Shown here: in pieces, positions 25,328-35,349 of the stretch
Layout: each line of letters begins with the position of its first letter
Numbering within the stretch: the first letter of the stretch is position 1
Assembly (NCBI RefSeq): GCF_004923315.1
Contig: NZ_CP039651.1
Coordinates: 1-64,000, forward strand
Length of the DNA stretch: 64,000 nucleotides
Origin: Azospirillum sp. TSA2s
GTDB taxonomy: Bacteria; Pseudomonadota; Alphaproteobacteria; Azospirillales; Azospirillaceae
Reading direction: 5' to 3'
Notes under the pieces: model-generated
What the model saw: only the letters and a program-made list of their open reading frames with translations
What the model was told of the DNA's origin: nothing
Database searches by the model: none
Position numbers and translations under genes: made by a program

Positions 25328-26760
25328 TCACAATCCTGGCAGCGGCATCGTCTCATCTCTTTGATAATCAATGAGGTTCTTGGGGCGCCGCGCCTTAATC
25401 TCGTTCACGCCCGTTCGCACGGCGTCCGTGTCCAAGGCTGCCACGGGAATGTGCCACGGGGCCGATGAGACAAGCTGCGTTGCCGGCAGGATCCCACGCT
25501 GAATAAGGCGGTGCACGGAGGGAATCGAGATGCCGAGCCGCTTCGCTGCCTTGTCGGCCGTCAGCGTCTCGGGACGGGGTACAGTCGGGTCGAAATCGGA
25601 AAGGCCAAGTCGCTCCCGCAACAACCGAACCTTCACGGTCGTCCAGGTCTCTCCGTTATCGCTTCGGCACTTCATGCGGTTCAACGTGACGGAGATCTCA
25701 TGATCCGGCCAATGCCCGGACAGCTTGCGCACGACCTCCACCGCTCCTGGATGTGCTTTGTCCGCTCGACGCCCGGTCCTGGCCCGTGGAACACGCAGTT
25801 CGGTGTGTCGGCCACCTACCCAGTGGATCCGCAGCACCGCCTCGTGCGCTGTGTCGTCGAGGTCGATCACCACCTCCTCCACGAGTAACCGGGTCAGACG
25901 TTGCCGAGTTCGCGCGTCCGCTGTCGGTGCATTCCAGGCCGCCGACAGATCGTGAGCCAACCCCAGAAGAGCCGCCCTGTTCACCCTTGGGCGCGCCGAT
26001 GAGCGCGCCTCGGCCTCGGCAATCCGACGTTCGATCTGCGCCACCCGTTCCAGAGCCGTATTCCAGCGCGCTTCCAGTTCTCTCACAACATGGCGCTTTT
26101 CCGGCTCCACGACGTCGTACCGGCGAGCCGCCAACGAGGCATCATAGCGGGCCGCCTCCAACTCGCGCTCCAGCGCTGCCCGCTCTTCCGCCCCCGCCGC
26201 AGCCGCCTGGTCGGCGGCAAGCAGGGCAGCCTCCACCGCTCTGGTAGAGACGGCTTCCAGCATCTGCGCCACGACCGCCCGATCGACACGAATACCGCCG
26301 ATGCCGATGCACAGACCGACACCGACATGGGCATCGTCACCTCGGCATTGGTACCGGTGGGCATGCCCCGACTGCATGCCGTAGAAGATCCGCATCTTGC
26401 GACCGCAGTGCCCGCACCGGACCAGCCCGGTCAACAGAGCACGGCCACCACGGCCAGCTTTGCGGGCGGCACGCTTCTGCATGTGGGCATTTTCCTCGAG
26501 CATGCGCTGATGCTCCTCGAACTCGGCCCAGGTGATGTAGCCCTCGTGGTTGTCGCGCAGCAGGGTATTCCAGTCGGTGCGCTCTCGTTTATGCCCGCTC
26601 GTCTTCCGAGCCCGACCCTCGACAACGCGAGTCCGATTACCCCGTCGGCCGAACACGTAGGCGCCGGCATAGATCGGGTTCTGCAGGACCTGGATCACCG
26701 TGTGGTAGGCCGGCGGCTGCCAAAGGATTTTGCAGGCGATGAGGTTGCGCCGCACGACGG
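25328..26760 (-). pseudogene. Large serine recombinase, C-terminal part
   Basis: After the insertion point the frame reads RRNLIACKILWQPPAYHTVI and then QNPIYAGAYVFGRRG (recombinase domain). A zinc ribbon follows (RCGHCGRKM ... YQCRG), then a long coiled coil near ARRYDVVEPEKRHVVRELEA. A MerR-like helix-turn-helix lies near the end (LTADKAAKRLGISIPSVHRL). The catalytic N-terminal part is at 39398-40063. Dropping one copy of the 8-bp duplication joins them in frame into 696 residues. Confidence 0.9.
26753..26760. repeat. 8-bp target duplication, left copy
   Basis: CACGACGG directly before the outer end of IS21 copy 1. The same eight bases follow the outer end of copy 2 at 39398-39405. Inside the recombinase gene they restore the reading frame when only one copy is kept. 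Confidence 0.9.
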
Positions 26761-26876
26761 TGTGCATCGGCCTGCAACACTGGGCCAGTTTCAGGGGTGA
26801 TCGGCGTCCAATAACCAGCCACCCCTGATCTGGCAGACTACCACCCTGGGTTTGGACGACAGGGTGGCGGACAGGG

Positions 26877-28397
26877 ATGTTGACGGTGGAGACGATCGCA
26901 CGGATACGACGCGAGCACGCGAAGGGGAAAAGCATCCGGGCCATTGCCCGGTCGCTGAAGGTGTCGCGGGAGACGGTGACGAAATACCTGCGCTCGGGCG
27001 AGACGGCGCCGCGCTACGAGCGTCAGCACCAGCCGCTTCCGAAGTTGGCCGGGTTCCAGGAGGAGCTGGAACGGCTGATCACGGAGAACGAGCGGCGGCC
27101 AGCCCGCGACCGGCTCGACTACCTGGGGCTCTTCGGACGGCTGAAGGATGCCGGGTTCCAGGGCGGCTACGACACGGTGCGGCGCTACATCAAGCGCTTC
27201 AAGCAGCGCCAGCCGCCGAGTGGGCCGGTGAACGCCTACGTTCCGCTCACCTTTGCCCCGGCCGAGGCGTACCAGTTCGACTGGGCGGAAGAGTGGATCA
27301 TCCTGGACGGCGTGACGACCAAGGTGCAGGTGGCCCATGCCCGCCTGTGCCACAGCCGCATGCCGTTCGTGGCGGTCTACCCGCGCCAGACCCAGGAGAT
27401 GGTGTTCGACGCCCACGCCCGTGCCGCGGCCTTCTACGGCGGCCTGTGCGAGCGCGGCATCTACGACAACATGAAGACGGCGGTGGACGCCGTATTTGTC
27501 GGCAAAGAGCGCCGCTTCAACCGCCGCTTCGCCCAGATGTGCTCGCATTACCTGGTCGAGCCGGTGGCCTGCACCCCGGCTTCGGGCTGGGAAAAGGGCC
27601 AGGTCGAGAACCAGGTCGGCACCTTGCGCCAGCGGCTGTTCACGCCGCGGCTGCGGGCCAAGACGCTGGAAGAGGTGAACGAACGCCTGCACGACGAGGT
27701 GATCGTCTGGGCCCAACAGACGTCGCATCCAGAGGATAAGAGCCGGACGGTGTGGGAGGTGTTCCAGGCGGAGCGGCCGGCGCTGATCACCGTGAGCGAT
27801 CCTTTCGACGGCTTCCACGAGGCCACGCTCAGCGTCTCGAAAACCTGCCTGATCCACTTTGACCGCAACCGCTACAGCGTGGCCGCGATCGCCGCCGGCA
27901 AGCCGGTGCAGGTCCGCGCCTACGCGACACGGATCGTGGTGTGGTTCAACGGCGCGATCGTCGCCGAGCACCCACGGGCTTTCGGGCACGGCCACACGCG
28001 GTACAATCCGCTGCACTACCTGCCGGTTCTCGTCCGCAAGCCGGGGGCGCTGCGCAACGGGGCGCCGTTCCGGGACTGGGATTTGCCGCCAGCCCTGGCG
28101 ACGGTGCGGACCCGCCTGGGCCGCGGCGACGACGCTGACCGGCAGTTCGTTGGCGTGCTCGCCGCCATCCTCACCGATGGCCTGGAGGCGGTGGAGGTCG
28201 CCTGCCGCGAGGCACTGGCGAGCGGTACGCACAGCCGGGACGTGATCCTGAACATCCTCGCCCGGCGCCACGACGTCACACCGGCACCGGCCATGGCGGT
28301 GCCGACGGCGTTGACGCTGTCCATCGAGCCGGCCGCCGACTGCGGGCGCTACGACCGCCTGCGCGCGGTGCGGGAGGGATGCCATGGAACGGCATGA
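26877..28397 (+). CDS. istA: IS21 transposase IstA
   Basis: 506 residues. The N-terminal HTH is ETIARIRREHAKGKSIRAIA and SLKVSRETVTKYLR. The rve DDE core includes YQFDWAEEWIILDG (first Asp), FYGGLCERGIYDNMKTAV (second Asp) and GWEKGQVENQVGTLRQRLF (Glu). A Mu-transposase-like C-terminal domain follows. It catalyses cut and transfer; IstB is its ATPase helper. The stop overlaps istB. Confidence 0.93.
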   Translation: MLTVETIARIRREHAKGKSIRAIARSLKVSRETVTKYLRSGETAPRYERQHQPLPKLAGFQEELERLITENERRPARDRLDYLGLFGRLKDAGFQGGYDTVRRYIKRFKQRQPPSGPVNAYVPLTFAPAEAYQFDWAEEWIILDGVTTKVQVAHARLCHSRMPFVAVYPRQTQEMVFDAHARAAAFYGGLCERGIYDNMKTAVDAVFVGKERRFNRRFAQMCSHYLVEPVACTPASGWEKGQVENQVGTLRQRLFTPRLRAKTLEEVNERLHDEVIVWAQQTSHPEDKSRTVWEVFQAERPALITVSDPFDGFHEATLSVSKTCLIHFDRNRYSVAAIAAGKPVQVRAYATRIVVWFNGAIVAEHPRAFGHGHTRYNPLHYLPVLVRKPGALRNGAPFRDWDLPPALATVRTRLGRGDDADRQFVGVLAAILTDGLEAVEVACREALASGTHSRDVILNILARRHDVTPAPAMAVPTALTLSIEPAADCGRYDRLRAVREGCHGTA

Positions 28398-29115
28398 GCT
28401 GATGGCGCTGATGGCCGAGCTCAGCTTGGCCGGCATGCGTGCCGCCTACGACGAGGTGATGAGCGACGGGCTGAAGCGGCAGCGCACCGTCCAGCAGATC
28501 CTGGGCGATCTGCTGGCGGCGGAGCGGGCGGAGAAGCAGGCGCGCTCGATCCGTTACCAGCTCGGCGCCGCCAAGCTGCCCCTGGCCAAGACGCTGGCCG
28601 AGTTCGACTTCACCGCCAGTCCCCTCAACGAGGGGCTGGTGCGCGACCTGCACGATGGCGGCTTTCTGGAAACCCAGCGCAACGCCGTGTTCATCGGGGG
28701 AACCGGGACCGGCAAGACGCACATGTGCATCGCCATTACGGCCAACTGCGTGCGCCGCGGCGCCCGTGCCCGGTTCTTCAACGTCATCGACCTGGTGAAC
28801 CGGTTGGAGGCCGAAGCCCGGACCGGGCAGGCGGGCAAGCTCGCTGACCAGTTGACCCGCGTTGATCTCGTGGTGCTGGACGAACTCGGCTACCTGCCGT
28901 TCTCACAGAGTGGCGGCCAACTGCTGTTCCACGCGCTCAGCCAGTTGTACTCGCGGACCTCGGTGTTGATCACCACCAACTTGAGCTTCGCTGAATGGCC
29001 GACGGTGTTCGCTGGCGACGCCAAGATGACCACCGCTTTGCTCGACCGGCTGACGCATCACTGCGACATCCTGGAAACCGGCAACGAGAGCTGGCGGTTC
29101 AAGAACCGCTCCTGA
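28384..29115 (+). CDS. istB: IS21 helper ATPase IstB
   Basis: 243 residues, DnaC-like AAA+ ATPase. Walker A is IGGTGTGKTHMCIA, Walker B LVVLDELGYLPFSQ, sensor region SVLITTNLSFAEW, then DRLTHHCDILETGNESWRFK. It selects target DNA and stimulates IstA. It overlaps the istA end by 14 bases. Confidence 0.93.
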   Translation: MERHELMALMAELSLAGMRAAYDEVMSDGLKRQRTVQQILGDLLAAERAEKQARSIRYQLGAAKLPLAKTLAEFDFTASPLNEGLVRDLHDGGFLETQRNAVFIGGTGTGKTHMCIAITANCVRRGARARFFNVIDLVNRLEAEARTGQAGKLADQLTRVDLVVLDELGYLPFSQSGGQLLFHALSQLYSRTSVLITTNLSFAEWPTVFAGDAKMTTALLDRLTHHCDILETGNESWRFKNRS

Positions 29116-29311
29116 TCCAAAGCCTTCCCCCCGTCCGTTGCCCAGGGGGGCCCACAGGCCCCTCCCACGCGCGCCGCTGCGTCAGCCATGAGGGCACTCC
29201 GCGGCGCGCGCGGGACCCTCCCGTGGACTCCCTGGACAACAGGTTCTGCAACCGCAAGCGTGGCTGGAAATTGCAAGCCGATGCCGGCTGGAAATTGGAA
29301 GCCGATTGACA

Positions 29312-30033
29312 CTCTTCAGGCTCTCCGCGTTGACATCGTGATGATCGATGTTGAGTGACTCTCCCGGTGTAACCAGCTTCGCGATCAGGATGGATTCGAT
29401 CTCGGGGCCGGGGTCGCGCGTGCTCAGCACGAAGCGTTCGCGCTTCAAGTCGCCCCAATTGAGGACCTCTTTGGCCGCAAGTTCATGGGCTTCTGGAAGT
29501 GCGATCAGGATCCGTTCGCTCCACAGCGCCATCGACGTGCCACCTTCGGCAGTCGGCTCACCAGTGACGATCGCAATGTCGATTTTCCCGTTTCGCAGGC
29601 CGGCGCACAAACGACATCGCTCGTCCTCAACCACGCTGATGCGCACTTGCGGAAAACGGCGTGCATAGTCGAGCAGCGTGCTGCGCAGATTCCCGGCCGA
29701 GAGCGATGTATAGAACCCGAGCCGAAGTTGTCCGGCCGCGCCCCGCGCCACTGCATCTGCGGCATCCACAATCGCTTGGACATCATCGAGAACGCGCCGT
29801 GCGCCTTGAAGAAAGTCGCGCCCCATAGGTGTCGGCTGTACGCCCCCATTGGTCCGTTCGAACAATCGGTAGCCGAGGCACTCCTCAAGAGTTCGGATTC
29901 TGCGGCTGAGATTTGATTGCTTGAGCCCAAGTGCGTCGGCCGCCTTGCGGAAGCTGCCGTGCTGCGACGCCGCATCGGCATAGCGGAGATGCTTGAGCTC
30001 AACCGGTAACATTCCGAGGTCTCGGACGCGCAT
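29312..30033 (-). pseudogene. LysR-family regulator truncated by IS21 copy 1
   Basis: About 240 residues survive. The HTH reads YADAASQHGSFRKAADALGL, KQSNLSRRIRTLEECLG and the substrate-binding domain begins LRLGFYTSLSAGN. The last codons before the IS are VNAESLKSV; the C-terminal 50-70 residues are missing. The true start may be the Met at 30012 (MLPVELKHLRY). It could still make a DNA-binding fragment but would lack its normal effector domain. Confidence 0.82.
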
Positions 30034-30104
30034 GTCACGGTCGCGATGTTATCTGCCGCCCGCTGCTCGGTTGGCAAACAGAACTCCCGCAGCCCAAGCG
30101 GGCA

Positions 30105-30188
30105 TCAACGCGAGACAGGCAGCTTGACCTGCGCGCCCGCATCGAGCACGCGCTTGAACGCCGCATCGACATCGTCGACGTTGAGCAT
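30105..30188 (-). pseudogene. VOC (glyoxalase-like) remnant
   Basis: The minus-strand frame from ATG 30188 reads MLNVDDVDAAFKRVLDAGAQ and VKLPVS before a stop. This is the second half of a PhnB-type VOC motif, where VDDVDAAFKRA.AAGA is typical. The sequence on either side (30034-30306) has no intact frame. Degenerate remains only. Confidence 0.4.
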
Positions 30189-30306
30189 ATAGAGCTATTC
30201 GGCGCCGAAGGGGCGCCTGTGCCATTCCTGCGGCTTGGCAGCGTGCCGCACTCGATTCGCCGCTCATTCGCGCGAGTGCCTTTGATTGCCACGATTGCTC
30301 GAAACG

Positions 30307-33300
30307 TCACTTCTTGTCTTCAACCAGCACGAAAACGTTTCCCTCCGAATTCTTGAACATCGGCTTATCCATCTCAGGCCTTGCTCTTGCGTTCCCTTTG
30401 AGGAAAGACTGAAAACGATCCAGATAGAGATAGACAATTGGTGTCGTGTACAGCGTGAGCAGCTGACTAAGCACCAGCCCGCCGACCATCGCGTAGCCGA
30501 GGGGCTGCCGTAGCTCCGAACCAGTGCCGGTTCCGAGCGCCAACGGTACGCCTGCAAGGAGCGCAGCCGCGGTCGTCATCAAAATCGGGCGAAACCGCAA
30601 CAGGCATGCTTCGCGAATGGCGACGACCGGCGGCAAATGTCGGTCGCGTTCCGCCACGATGGCAAAGTCAACAAGCATGATGCCGTTCTTCTTGACGATA
30701 CCAATCAACAGAATGAGGGCGATGATTCCGATCACCGACAGATCCATATGGCCGAATTGCAGTGCGAGCAGTGCGCCGATGCCCGCGGATGGCAGCGTGG
30801 AGAGGATCGTCAGCGGATGGACGAAGCTTTCATAGAGAATCCCGAGCACGATGTAGACCACCACGAGCGCGGCGATGATCAGTATCGGCGTGCTTGACAG
30901 CGAGTCCTGGAATGCCTGCGCGTTGCCCTGGAACGTGCCAGTGACCGCACCGGGCATACCGATATCAAGTGCCGACTGCCTGATAGCATCGACAGCCTGG
31001 CCGAGAGCGACGCCCGGCGCGAGGTTGAACGACAAGGTCACGGACGGAAACTGCCCCTGATGCGTCACGGACAGCGGCCCCACCCTGGTAGTATCGAAAG
31101 TCACCAGCGCGGAAAGTGGCACAGCGGCTCCGGTCAGCGGCGACTTCAGGTAGATACGCTGAAGCGAGGAGAAATCCGTCTGGAGCTCTGGAAGCAGTTC
31201 CAGAATGATTGGATAGGTGTTGAGCTGCGTAAAGTACTGCGTGATCTGCCTTTGACCGAAGGTATCGTTGAGGGTGTCGTTGATCAGTTGCGGCGAAATC
31301 CCGAAACGCGCCGCCTGATCGCGATTGATCTGAACCTGGATTTGCGGCGCATTGGCGAGAAGATCCGTTGCGACATCCGCAATCTGCGGCAGCGTCCGCA
31401 TCTTATCCAGAATTCTATGGGACCACGTCGTCAATTCACCGACGTCGACGCTTTGCAGCGTATATTGAAAGCTTCCGCGCGAACTTCGACCGCCGACTGT
31501 GATGTCTTGGATCGGCTGCATGGACAGGTTTGCGCCCTGGACCTTGGCTAATTGCGGCCGCAGCCGGTTGATGATCTGCGAGGCCGTCTGGGTGCGTTCC
31601 TCGCGCGGCTTCAGGACAATGGTGAAGCGGGCAGTGTTGGCGGTCTGCGCATTTCCGTTGCCGCCCGTGCTGGCGGTCGTTGCACTGACACCCGCAACGT
31701 CGGGATCGCGCAGCACGACCTCGGCCAACACTTTCATCAGGCGCTGCATTTCTTCGGACGAGGCCCCCTGCGCGGTTTCCGCCACGCCTCCGATCAGTCC
31801 GGTGTCCTGTGTCGGAAAGAATCCTTTCGGAATCTGAATGGCCAAAACGACGGTGAGCGCCATGGTTGCAAAGAACACGGCCAAAGTCGTTGCCTGGTGC
31901 CGGAGCACAATGTCGAGCGTATAGCGATATCCGGAGAGGATTCCGTCCAGCACACTCTCGATCGCACAATAGAGGCGCCGATGCTGGCCGGTATTCGGCC
32001 ACATGAAGCGCGAGCAAAGCATCGGCACGAGCGTGAGCGAGACGATGACCGATACCAGAATCGAGGCTGTGACGGTGAGGGCGAACTCGCGAAACAGTCG
32101 CCCGACAATGCCGCCCATGAGCAAGAGCGGAATGAAGACCGCAACCAGCGACACGCTGATTGACACAATGGTGAAGGCGATGTCGCGGGACCCGGCCAGC
32201 GCCGCCTCGAACGGCGACTGTCCCTCTTCCATGTGGCGATAGATGTTCTCGACAACCACAATCGCGTCATCAACGACAAAACCAATGGCTATGGTGAGCG
32301 CCATCAATGAAACGTTGTTGAGACTGAATCCGAGGAGATACATCGCGGCGAACGACCCGATCAGCGCGAGCACCACTGTGATGCTCGCGATCAGGGTCGC
32401 CCACACGTTGCGCAGGAACAGCAGAACCACCAGCACCACGAGGGCGACCGTGAGCACAAGCGTGAACTCGACCTCGTGAACGGACGCCCGGATGGTGACG
32501 GTACGATCAAGCACGGTCTCGACCGTGATCGCAGGGGGCAGGTTCGCGGTCAGCTTGGGCAGTTGCGCCTTGATCTGATCGACCGTTTCGATGACGTTCG
32601 CACCGGGCTGCTTGTTGACCGAAAGCAAGATACCCTGAACGTTGTTGTAATGGGCCGCTGTATTCCTGTCAGATGCCGCGGAAACGGCGCGCCCCACATC
32701 CCGCACCCGAACCGGCGCGCCATCGCGATACGCAATGATCGCGTCCTCGAACTGCTCTGCCTCGGTGATCTGATCGTTCGCGACAAATGCGAAGCTCTCC
32801 TTCGGTGTCGTCAGGCTACCCTTTGGGGCATTGGTGGTGGTGTTGACGAGGGCGCCTCGCACCTCTTCAAACGTCAATCCGCGCGCCGCGAGTTTTCCCG
32901 GATCCAGTTGAACCCGAATTGAGGGCTTCTGCTCGCCGCCGATCGAAACCTGGGCGACACCCTGCACCTGTGAAATCTGCTGCGCGAGGAAGTTGTCTGC
33001 ATATTCGCTGACGGCGGTCAGCGGCAGCGTCTCTGAACTTACCGAGAGGATCAGGATGGGCGCCTCGGCCGGATTGAGCTTGCGATAGGTCGGCGGCGAT
33101 GTCATCGACTCCGGCAAGTTTCTGGAGGCGGCGGAGATCGCCGCCTGAACGTCCTGCGCGGCCGCGTCGATGTTGCGATCCAAATCAAACTGGATGGTGA
33201 TCGACGTCGCGCCGAGCGCGCTGAAGGACGTCATCTGCGTGACACCGGCAATCTGCCCGATCTGGCGTTCGAGCGGAGTCGCAACTGACGAGGCCATGGT

Positions 33301-33471
33301 TTCGGCGCTGGCGCCCGCGAGTGTGGCCGTGACCTGAATCGTCGGAAAATCAACCTGAGGAAGCGGCGCAACGGGCAAGAGGAAGAATGATGTCATTCCG
33401 ACAAGGGCTAGCGCCGCCATCAGCAGCGTGATTGCGACCGGTCGCCTGATCGATAGGTCGGAGAGATTCAC
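30307..33471 (-). CDS. RND multidrug efflux transporter (MdtB/MdtC-like)
   Basis: 1054 residues, full length for an HAE1-type RND pump. It begins MNLSDLSIRRPVAITLLMA, with the first helix and porter domain (SSVATPLERQIGQIAGVTQM). The central helices carry the proton-relay aspartates in AIGFVVDDAIVVVENIYRH. The second half repeats the pattern (FFPTQDTGLIGG, LILLIGIVKKNGIMLVDFA). The shorter porter loops and SLTLVPMLCSRFM resemble MdtBC. Its start overlaps the adaptor gene by four bases. No outer-membrane channel gene is in the transposon. Confidence 0.9.
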   Translation of the reverse strand: MNLSDLSIRRPVAITLLMAALALVGMTSFFLLPVAPLPQVDFPTIQVTATLAGASAETMASSVATPLERQIGQIAGVTQMTSFSALGATSITIQFDLDRNIDAAAQDVQAAISAASRNLPESMTSPPTYRKLNPAEAPILILSVSSETLPLTAVSEYADNFLAQQISQVQGVAQVSIGGEQKPSIRVQLDPGKLAARGLTFEEVRGALVNTTTNAPKGSLTTPKESFAFVANDQITEAEQFEDAIIAYRDGAPVRVRDVGRAVSAASDRNTAAHYNNVQGILLSVNKQPGANVIETVDQIKAQLPKLTANLPPAITVETVLDRTVTIRASVHEVEFTLVLTVALVVLVVLLFLRNVWATLIASITVVLALIGSFAAMYLLGFSLNNVSLMALTIAIGFVVDDAIVVVENIYRHMEEGQSPFEAALAGSRDIAFTIVSISVSLVAVFIPLLLMGGIVGRLFREFALTVTASILVSVIVSLTLVPMLCSRFMWPNTGQHRRLYCAIESVLDGILSGYRYTLDIVLRHQATTLAVFFATMALTVVLAIQIPKGFFPTQDTGLIGGVAETAQGASSEEMQRLMKVLAEVVLRDPDVAGVSATTASTGGNGNAQTANTARFTIVLKPREERTQTASQIINRLRPQLAKVQGANLSMQPIQDITVGGRSSRGSFQYTLQSVDVGELTTWSHRILDKMRTLPQIADVATDLLANAPQIQVQINRDQAARFGISPQLINDTLNDTFGQRQITQYFTQLNTYPIILELLPELQTDFSSLQRIYLKSPLTGAAVPLSALVTFDTTRVGPLSVTHQGQFPSVTLSFNLAPGVALGQAVDAIRQSALDIGMPGAVTGTFQGNAQAFQDSLSSTPILIIAALVVVYIVLGILYESFVHPLTILSTLPSAGIGALLALQFGHMDLSVIGIIALILLIGIVKKNGIMLVDFAIVAERDRHLPPVVAIREACLLRFRPILMTTAAALLAGVPLALGTGTGSELRQPLGYAMVGGLVLSQLLTLYTTPIVYLYLDRFQSFLKGNARARPEMDKPMFKNSEGNVFVLVEDKK

Positions 33472-34637
33472 GATCCACTCCGTGCATCGACGGATTGCGG
33501 CTTTGCGATACTCACCAAAGCGCCGCGCCGCAGCCGGTAATGCCCATCGATTACGACGCGCTCTCCTTCGGACAGGCCTGATGCAACCACCGTCAGATCA
33601 CTCGTCGTCAGTCCGACCTGAAGTGGACGCGGCTCCGCATTGTTCTTACTCGTCACGATCCAGGCGAACAGACCCTGCGGTCCGCGTTGTACTGCGCTGG
33701 ACGGGATTGTCAGCACGTTGCGCTTGATCGCGACCAGCACACGCGCATTAACATATTGACCCGGCCACAGTTGGTCATCAGCATTGGCAAACATGGCCTT
33801 GAGACGAATCATGTCGGTGGCCTGATCGATGACATTGTCGATAAGCAGAATCGTACCCGTGTCGAGCGCGCGCCTGTTGTCTTGGTCGAAGGCCGTAACC
33901 TCGACAGGCCCGCGCGCCATAGCCTCCCGTAGGTCCGGCAGCACGCGCGCCGGCAGCGTGAATTGAACCGCCGCAGGTTGGATCTGCACGAGAGTGGCAA
34001 TCGGTCCGGACTCCGACACGCGTATCAGATTGCCGGGGTCAACCAGTCGGACGCCCATGCGGCCGTCGCTTGGCGCGGCGATCGTGGCGTAGTTAAGCTG
34101 AGTTTGCGCGGTGGCTATCGCAGCCATGTCAGCCTCGATGGAGGCTTTCAACTGATCGACCTTGGCCTGCTGCTGGTCGACATTCTGTTGCGTGCCGATA
34201 TCCTTTTGCGCGAGCGCCTTCGAGCGTGCCAGATCTTTTTCCGCACCAGCCAGCAATGCGGCGTTCTGCCTCTTCCTGGCTATGGCTTGATCGAGCGCCG
34301 CCTGGAACAGTCGCGGATCGATCTTCGCCAATACGTCGCCCTTCCGGACGCGTTGTCCTTCGGTAAATAGCACCTCCTGCAGTTTGCCGTCGACTTGGGA
34401 ACGGATACCGACGGTCAATGACGCCTGCACCGTTCCCAGTCCTGAGAGATGAATCGGGACGTCCTGTCTCGTCACCGTCGCGACGCTCACAGGTGCCGGC
34501 GCGGGCGCCTGCGAGCGCGCGCTGCGCTCTTGCGGAGGACTCGGCGCAAATTGCCAATAGAGCAGTCCGACGACGGCAATCGCTGCACCGGCGCCGACGA
34601 GAATTATGCGACACAGGTTTCGGACAGACATATCCAC
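33468..34637 (-). CDS. RND periplasmic adaptor (MdtA-like)
   Basis: 389 residues. An N-terminal membrane anchor (IILVGAGAAIAVVGLLYW) leads to the barrel-sandwich half motif GIRSQVDGKLQEVLFTEGQ, VRKGDVLAKIDPRLF, an alpha-helical hairpin rich in Ala, Gln and Lys, then the second half motif YATIAAPSDGRMGVRLVDPG. Beta-barrel and membrane-proximal domains complete it. It links the RND pump to an outer-membrane channel that must come from elsewhere in the genome. Confidence 0.9.
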   Translation of the reverse strand: MDMSVRNLCRIILVGAGAAIAVVGLLYWQFAPSPPQERSARSQAPAPAPVSVATVTRQDVPIHLSGLGTVQASLTVGIRSQVDGKLQEVLFTEGQRVRKGDVLAKIDPRLFQAALDQAIARKRQNAALLAGAEKDLARSKALAQKDIGTQQNVDQQQAKVDQLKASIEADMAAIATAQTQLNYATIAAPSDGRMGVRLVDPGNLIRVSESGPIATLVQIQPAAVQFTLPARVLPDLREAMARGPVEVTAFDQDNRRALDTGTILLIDNVIDQATDMIRLKAMFANADDQLWPGQYVNARVLVAIKRNVLTIPSSAVQRGPQGLFAWIVTSKNNAEPRPLQVGLTTSDLTVVASGLSEGERVVIDGHYRLRRGALVSIAKPQSVDARSGS

Positions 34638-34703
34638 CTTTTGTCTGATGCGCCTGCAGATAAGAAACCCGGTTTATTCGAGTTGACCGGCGTCAGAGGC
34701 GAG

Positions 34704-35129
34704 CTAGTCCTTTAACGGCCTGGGAATGGACCGGCCTTTGTCCTTTTCCGACACAATGAATTCGAGGAAGCGGAGTTTTTCGGTTGAACTGGGATTCCAG
34801 TGCGCATGAGTAGTCCCGGCTGGGACCAGCAAACTATCGCCCGCATGCAAGGTGACCGGCGGCTTGCCTTCCTCCTGCCAGATGCCAGTGCCGGAGAGGA
34901 TGTGGAAGGTGACAGCGGCCGGATGAAAGTGCCGCGGATTGATGCCGCCCGGCTCATATTCGGTGTGGTAGACGGCGACTTCCTGGTTCGCCGTATCGGG
35001 CACGGCTGTCTTCAGCAGCGGCGTATGCGGGATCACGCCTCGCTTTTCCTGGGCGAAGGCCGGCTGGGTGTAAGCCATGCATAGGACTCCTGCTGCCACA
35101 ACGATGCTGAAGAGAGCGCCTTTAGGCAC
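34704..35129 (-). CDS. Exported cupin-domain protein
   Basis: About 141 residues from GTG 35129, chosen because GGGAGG lies six bases upstream and a signal peptide (ALFSIVVAAGVLCMAYTQPA, cut after AFAQ) begins directly. The cupin core is visible: INPRHFHPAAVTFHILSGTG for motif 1 (His, His, Glu/Gly region) and LHAGDSLLVPAGTTHAHWNP for motif 2. The substrate is unknown. It is divergent from the LysR gene at 35350, the probable regulator. Confidence 0.8.
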   Translation of the reverse strand: MPKGALFSIVVAAGVLCMAYTQPAFAQEKRGVIPHTPLLKTAVPDTANQEVAVYHTEYEPGGINPRHFHPAAVTFHILSGTGIWQEEGKPPVTLHAGDSLLVPAGTTHAHWNPSSTEKLRFLEFIVSEKDKGRSIPRPLKD

Positions 35130-35349
35130 GCCTTGCCTCCCGACGCTCTGAGATGCCCAAATGCCGGGTCCGGCTGGACCAAGACGTTGCACTGACGATA
35201 GCCCATTAAAAACCGAGCCTGAACCAACAGGATAGTGCATGCGCGCCCTCCGCACGAAGTCCGATTACTCAAGGTATATTGGGGTGAAGATCATTGTCAG
35301 GCAAACGCGTTTAACTTACCGTGTGCCCAAGAAAAGATTGGGGTCTCAC

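Larger units (their letters stand above)
26761..29311 (+). mobile_element. IS21-family element, copy 1
   Basis: It starts TGTGCATCGGCCTGC and ends ...CGATTGACA. The right end reversed, TGTCAATCGGC, is an imperfect inverted repeat of the left end. It carries istA and istB overlapping by 14 bases. The inner flank (from 29312) cuts a LysR gene, showing that copy 1 also entered the cargo's original home. Confidence 0.9.

Noticed and set aside
26838..28436. 532-codon minus-strand frame in IS21 (also at 36924)
   Set aside because: Antisense of istA, whose DDE motifs are complete; its presence in both copies only reflects the IS duplication.
29099..29458. Minus-strand frame fusing LysR or recombinase ends with IS21 sequence
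   Set aside because: Both copies produce hybrid frames because the IS21 right end is open on the minus strand; these are junction artefacts.
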